This document shows, piece by piece, positions 12,517 to 12,576 of a stretch of DNA of 12,576 bases; position 1 is the stretch's first letter; each line of letters begins with the position of its first letter. The notes beneath the pieces were generated by a model. The model had not been told where the DNA came from. It did no database searches and saw only the letters and a list, made by a program, of their open reading frames with translations. The translations under genes were made by a program, and so were the position numbers. Source of the DNA: Gemmatimonadota bacterium (lineage in GTDB: Bacteria; Gemmatimonadota; Gemmatimonadetes; Longimicrobiales; Longimicrobiaceae); contig JAHWJJ010000072.1 in NCBI GenBank assembly GCA_019348475.1, positions 1-12,576 of the forward strand, read 5' to 3'.

Positions 12517-12576
12517 GGAGCAGGGAACAGGGAATAGGGAATAGGGAATAGGGAATAGGGAATAGGGAATAGGGAA
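12509..12576. repeat. Heptamer tandem array GGGAATA, running off the window
   Basis: Nine full 7-bp units (GGGAATA, GGGAGCA, GGGAACA, then six GGGAATA) and a partial one reach the window edge. The ketosynthase stop TAG (12514-12516) is formed by the junction of units one and two. It is the reverse complement of the 3931-4000 array. The sense strand carries GGG every 7 nt. Confidence 0.95.

Overview
The window is about 12.6 kb of very GC-rich bacterial DNA. Genes are short-spaced, ribosome binding sites are mostly weak, GTG/TTG starts are common, and many intergenic gaps carry short tandem repeats or hairpin repeats. The style (heptamer TAGGGAA arrays, a long CCCCTCCCCC...GGGGGAGGGG element, GAAGCCCCG hairpins) recalls Gemmatimonadota of the Longimicrobium type. 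That placement is inference from style and recall; no taxonomic marker gene is present.

Left part (1-4737), histidine biosynthesis. The minus strand reads hisZ-hisG-hisD (hisD is cut by the left edge). HisG is the short form that needs the HisZ regulatory subunit, and the two genes overlap by 4 bp. A tiny DUF1328-like membrane protein gene with a clear terminator sits divergently beside hisZ. Then comes otsB (trehalose-6-phosphate phosphatase, minus), divergent from hisIE (bifunctional cyclohydrolase/pyrophosphatase, plus). The hisG-hisD gap and the otsB/hisIE gap hold two exact copies of an 83-bp repeat. The second gap also holds a 10-unit heptamer array.

Middle part (4738-8449). A structured convergent spacer separates hisIE from an unrecognised 204-aa protein. 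It is followed by a small stand-alone HNH endonuclease and an ACT-domain threonine ammonia-lyase (ilvA type), all on the minus strand. A NudL-like Nudix (CoA pyrophosphatase family) gene is divergent from ilvA, and its stop codon lies inside a 9-unit octamer array.

Right part (8450-12576), plus strand. A 62-aa ribbon-helix-helix-like protein lies just upstream of an M42 aminopeptidase. Next is a repeat-rich 0.5-kb gap (octamer array, hairpin, 10-unit minisatellite, terminator). A well-formed promoter then precedes a TcmN/WhiE-type aromatase/cyclase-like SRPBCC protein. A strong terminator-like hairpin lies between it and a FabF-type ketosynthase. This last pair may be the left end of a polyketide or modified fatty-acid cluster that continues past the window.

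The genes are largely housekeeping. The most unusual signal is in the non-coding DNA: several unrelated G-rich 7-8 bp tandem arrays begin at, or contain, gene stop codons, with the G-rich strand being the sense strand. I see no CRISPR array, transposase, reverse transcriptase, tRNA, rRNA or recognisable defence operon.
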